From Coriobacteriia bacterium (GTDB lineage: Bacteria; Actinomycetota; Coriobacteriia; Anaerosomatales; JAENZW01): a stretch of DNA of 14,231 nt. A program made the translations under genes and the position numbers. Of the stretch, positions 12,971-14,231 are shown piece after piece. The notes under the pieces are model-generated. The model was not told the DNA's origin, made no database searches, and worked only from the letters and a program-made list of their open reading frames with translations. The first letter of the stretch is position 1. Each line of letters starts with the position of its first letter. The stretch spans positions 1 through 14,231 of the forward strand of contig JAOUET010000025.1 in NCBI GenBank assembly GCA_029858605.1. The letters run 5' to 3'.

Positions 12971-14231
12971 CTATACCCCATGTCGGTTGGCCCATGCAAC
13001 CACTGATTGCCCGAACGACACTGCTCCGTCGTTGACCGGTAGGCTGCGGTGCGTCAGCGGTTCCAGGCCTGCTTCGGCGAGTTTGGACACCGCTCCGCCG
13101 AACACCAACCGGTTCATGAAGACACCGCCCACCAGAACTGCACGTCGCGTGCCAGCTTGCCTGGAGGCTGCGAGACAGACATCCACGACGCAGCGGACGA
13201 CCGCGCGGTGAAAGCGCATCGAAATCGTCTCCGCCGGAACCCCCTCCAGCACGTCGGTCAGCGCCGCCTCGAGAACAGGGCTCTGGTCGAGCAACAGGGG
13301 GCCACCCGCATCTTGGATGTCGAACGCGTACTCACCGACTGCGTGGCGGTCCGCGCGTGCTTCCAGTTCGATTGCTGCCTGGCCCTCGTAGAGAGCGTCG
13401 TCGCGGACGCCGGCGATCGCGGCAACCGTGTCGAACAGTCGTCCCATCGAGGACGTAAGCGGCGAGTTGACTCCCTTCTCGATCATCTGGGCTAGGATGC
13501 GCTCCTCGCCGTCGGCGAGTCGGGAGCGAAGCGGCTCCGCTCCCGGGTGATCGAGAAGGCCGAGAGCGTGCAGCGTCCCGACGGCCATGCGGGCGGGACG
13601 CCTGATGGCAGCCGCGCCCCCCGGCATGGGCACGGTCTTGAGGTGCCCGACCCGTTCGAAGCCCACCCAGTCGGCAAGCAGGATCTCGCCGCCCCAGATC
13701 GTGCCGTCGGGGCCGAAGCCGGTGCCGTCGAACGTGACGCCGACGACGGGTTCGTCGATGCCGTGCTCGGCCGTCACGCTGACGACGTGCGCGTGATGGT
13801 GTTGGACGCCTATCTTCGGCAGGTCCAGCGTTTGTGCGTACTTGGTGGATAGGTATTCGGGGTGCAAGTCGTAGGCGACAATGCGAGGCTCGATACGAAA
13901 CAGGCGCTGGTAGAGCTCGAGCGTGCGCTCGAAGTGCTCCATGGTCTCGGCGTTCTCCATGTCGCCGATGTGCTGCGACACGAAAGCGTGCCGGCCCGTG
14001 ATCAGCGTGAACGTGTTCTTCTGCTCGGGACCCGTGGCAAGGATGTCGACGTCGCTCTCGAACGGCAGCGGGAGCGGGTGAGGGGCGTAGCCTCGCGCAC
14101 GCCTGACCGGCTCGACGATCCCGTCCACGACGCGGACGACCGAGTCGTCGTAGCGCGAGTAGATGTCGCGGTCGTGGAGGAGGAAGGCGTCCGCGATGTC
14201 CCCCAGTCGCTCGAGTGCTTCCGCGTTGCCC
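12971..14231 (-). CDS. hypF: [NiFe]-hydrogenase maturation carbamoyltransferase HypF (C-terminal part, cut by window edge)
   Basis: About 420 C-terminal residues of HypF are present; the N-terminal acylphosphatase-like and zinc-finger parts and most of the YrdC-like domain lie outside the window. HypF makes carbamoyl-adenylate from carbamoyl phosphate and ATP and passes the carbamoyl group to HypE. The part seen begins in the YrdC-like domain (EALERLGDIADAFLLHDRDI, then DDSVVRVVDG and RRARGYAPHPLPLP). The Kae1-like domain follows with the metal-binding HHHAH, the segment FDGTGFGPDGTIWGGE and the late motif GGVFMNR. The frame is open to the edge. An internal GTG at 14128 is not the start. Confidence 0.97.
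   Translation of the reverse strand, partial: GNAEALERLGDIADAFLLHDRDIYSRYDDSVVRVVDGIVEPVRRARGYAPHPLPLPFESDVDILATGPEQKNTFTLITGRHAFVSQHIGDMENAETMEHFERTLELYQRLFRIEPRIVAYDLHPEYLSTKYAQTLDLPKIGVQHHHAHVVSVTAEHGIDEPVVGVTFDGTGFGPDGTIWGGEILLADWVGFERVGHLKTVPMPGGAAAIRRPARMAVGTLHALGLLDHPGAEPLRSRLADGEERILAQMIEKGVNSPLTSSMGRLFDTVAAIAGVRDDALYEGQAAIELEARADRHAVGEYAFDIQDAGGPLLLDQSPVLEAALTDVLEGVPAETISMRFHRAVVRCVVDVCLAASRQAGTRRAVLVGGVFMNRLVFGGAVSKLAEAGLEPLTHRSLPVNDGAVSFGQSVVAWANRHGV

Overview
The window is high-GC bacterial DNA with dense, often overlapping genes, frequent GTG starts and mostly clear Shine-Dalgarno sites. The [NiFe]-hydrogenase maturation genes, an AmmeMemoRadiSam radical SAM enzyme and a probable selenoprotein point to an anaerobic or facultatively anaerobic bacterium. 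An actinobacterial lineage such as the Coriobacteriia and relatives would fit, but this is inference from composition and gene content; nothing in the window fixes the taxon.

Left part, plus strand (1-1762): a radical SAM protein of the AmrS family is followed 20 nt later by a DsbA/FrnE-like thioredoxin-fold protein. Its reading frame contains a TGA (1115-1117) exactly where the first cysteine of the CxxC active site belongs, giving U-P-F-C. A hairpin with a 6-nt loop lies 12 nt after the TGA, in the position of a bacterial SECIS element. A standard gene caller would truncate this gene to start after the active site. I regard it as the most interesting object in the window.

Middle part, plus strand (1763-7270): after a 102-nt leader with a perfect inverted repeat come six tightly coupled genes with touching or overlapping ends. 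They encode a family 2-like glycosyltransferase, a TSUP (TauE/SafE) transporter, a GNAT acetyltransferase, a LytS-type histidine kinase with two membrane segments and a GAF-like sensor, a LytTR response regulator and a YfcE/MJ0936-type metallophosphoesterase. The kinase-regulator pair may control transport or envelope functions encoded in the same transcript; this is inferred from context only.

Gap (7271-7689): about 420 nt without a convincing gene. It holds a possible degraded coding stretch and a strong 15-bp hairpin between the convergent gene sets.

Right part, minus strand (7690-14231): in transcription order, hypF (cut by the window edge), hypC, hypD and hypE make and install the Fe(CN)2CO part of the [NiFe]-hydrogenase centre. 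They are followed by an EamA-family transporter, possibly with its own promoter and a leaderless mRNA, and a glucose-6-phosphate isomerase of the type also found in transaldolase-isomerase fusions. No hydrogenase structural genes, no hypA or hypB and no selenocysteine machinery genes (selA, selB, selC, selD) are visible. I saw no tRNA, rRNA, CRISPR array or insertion sequence.
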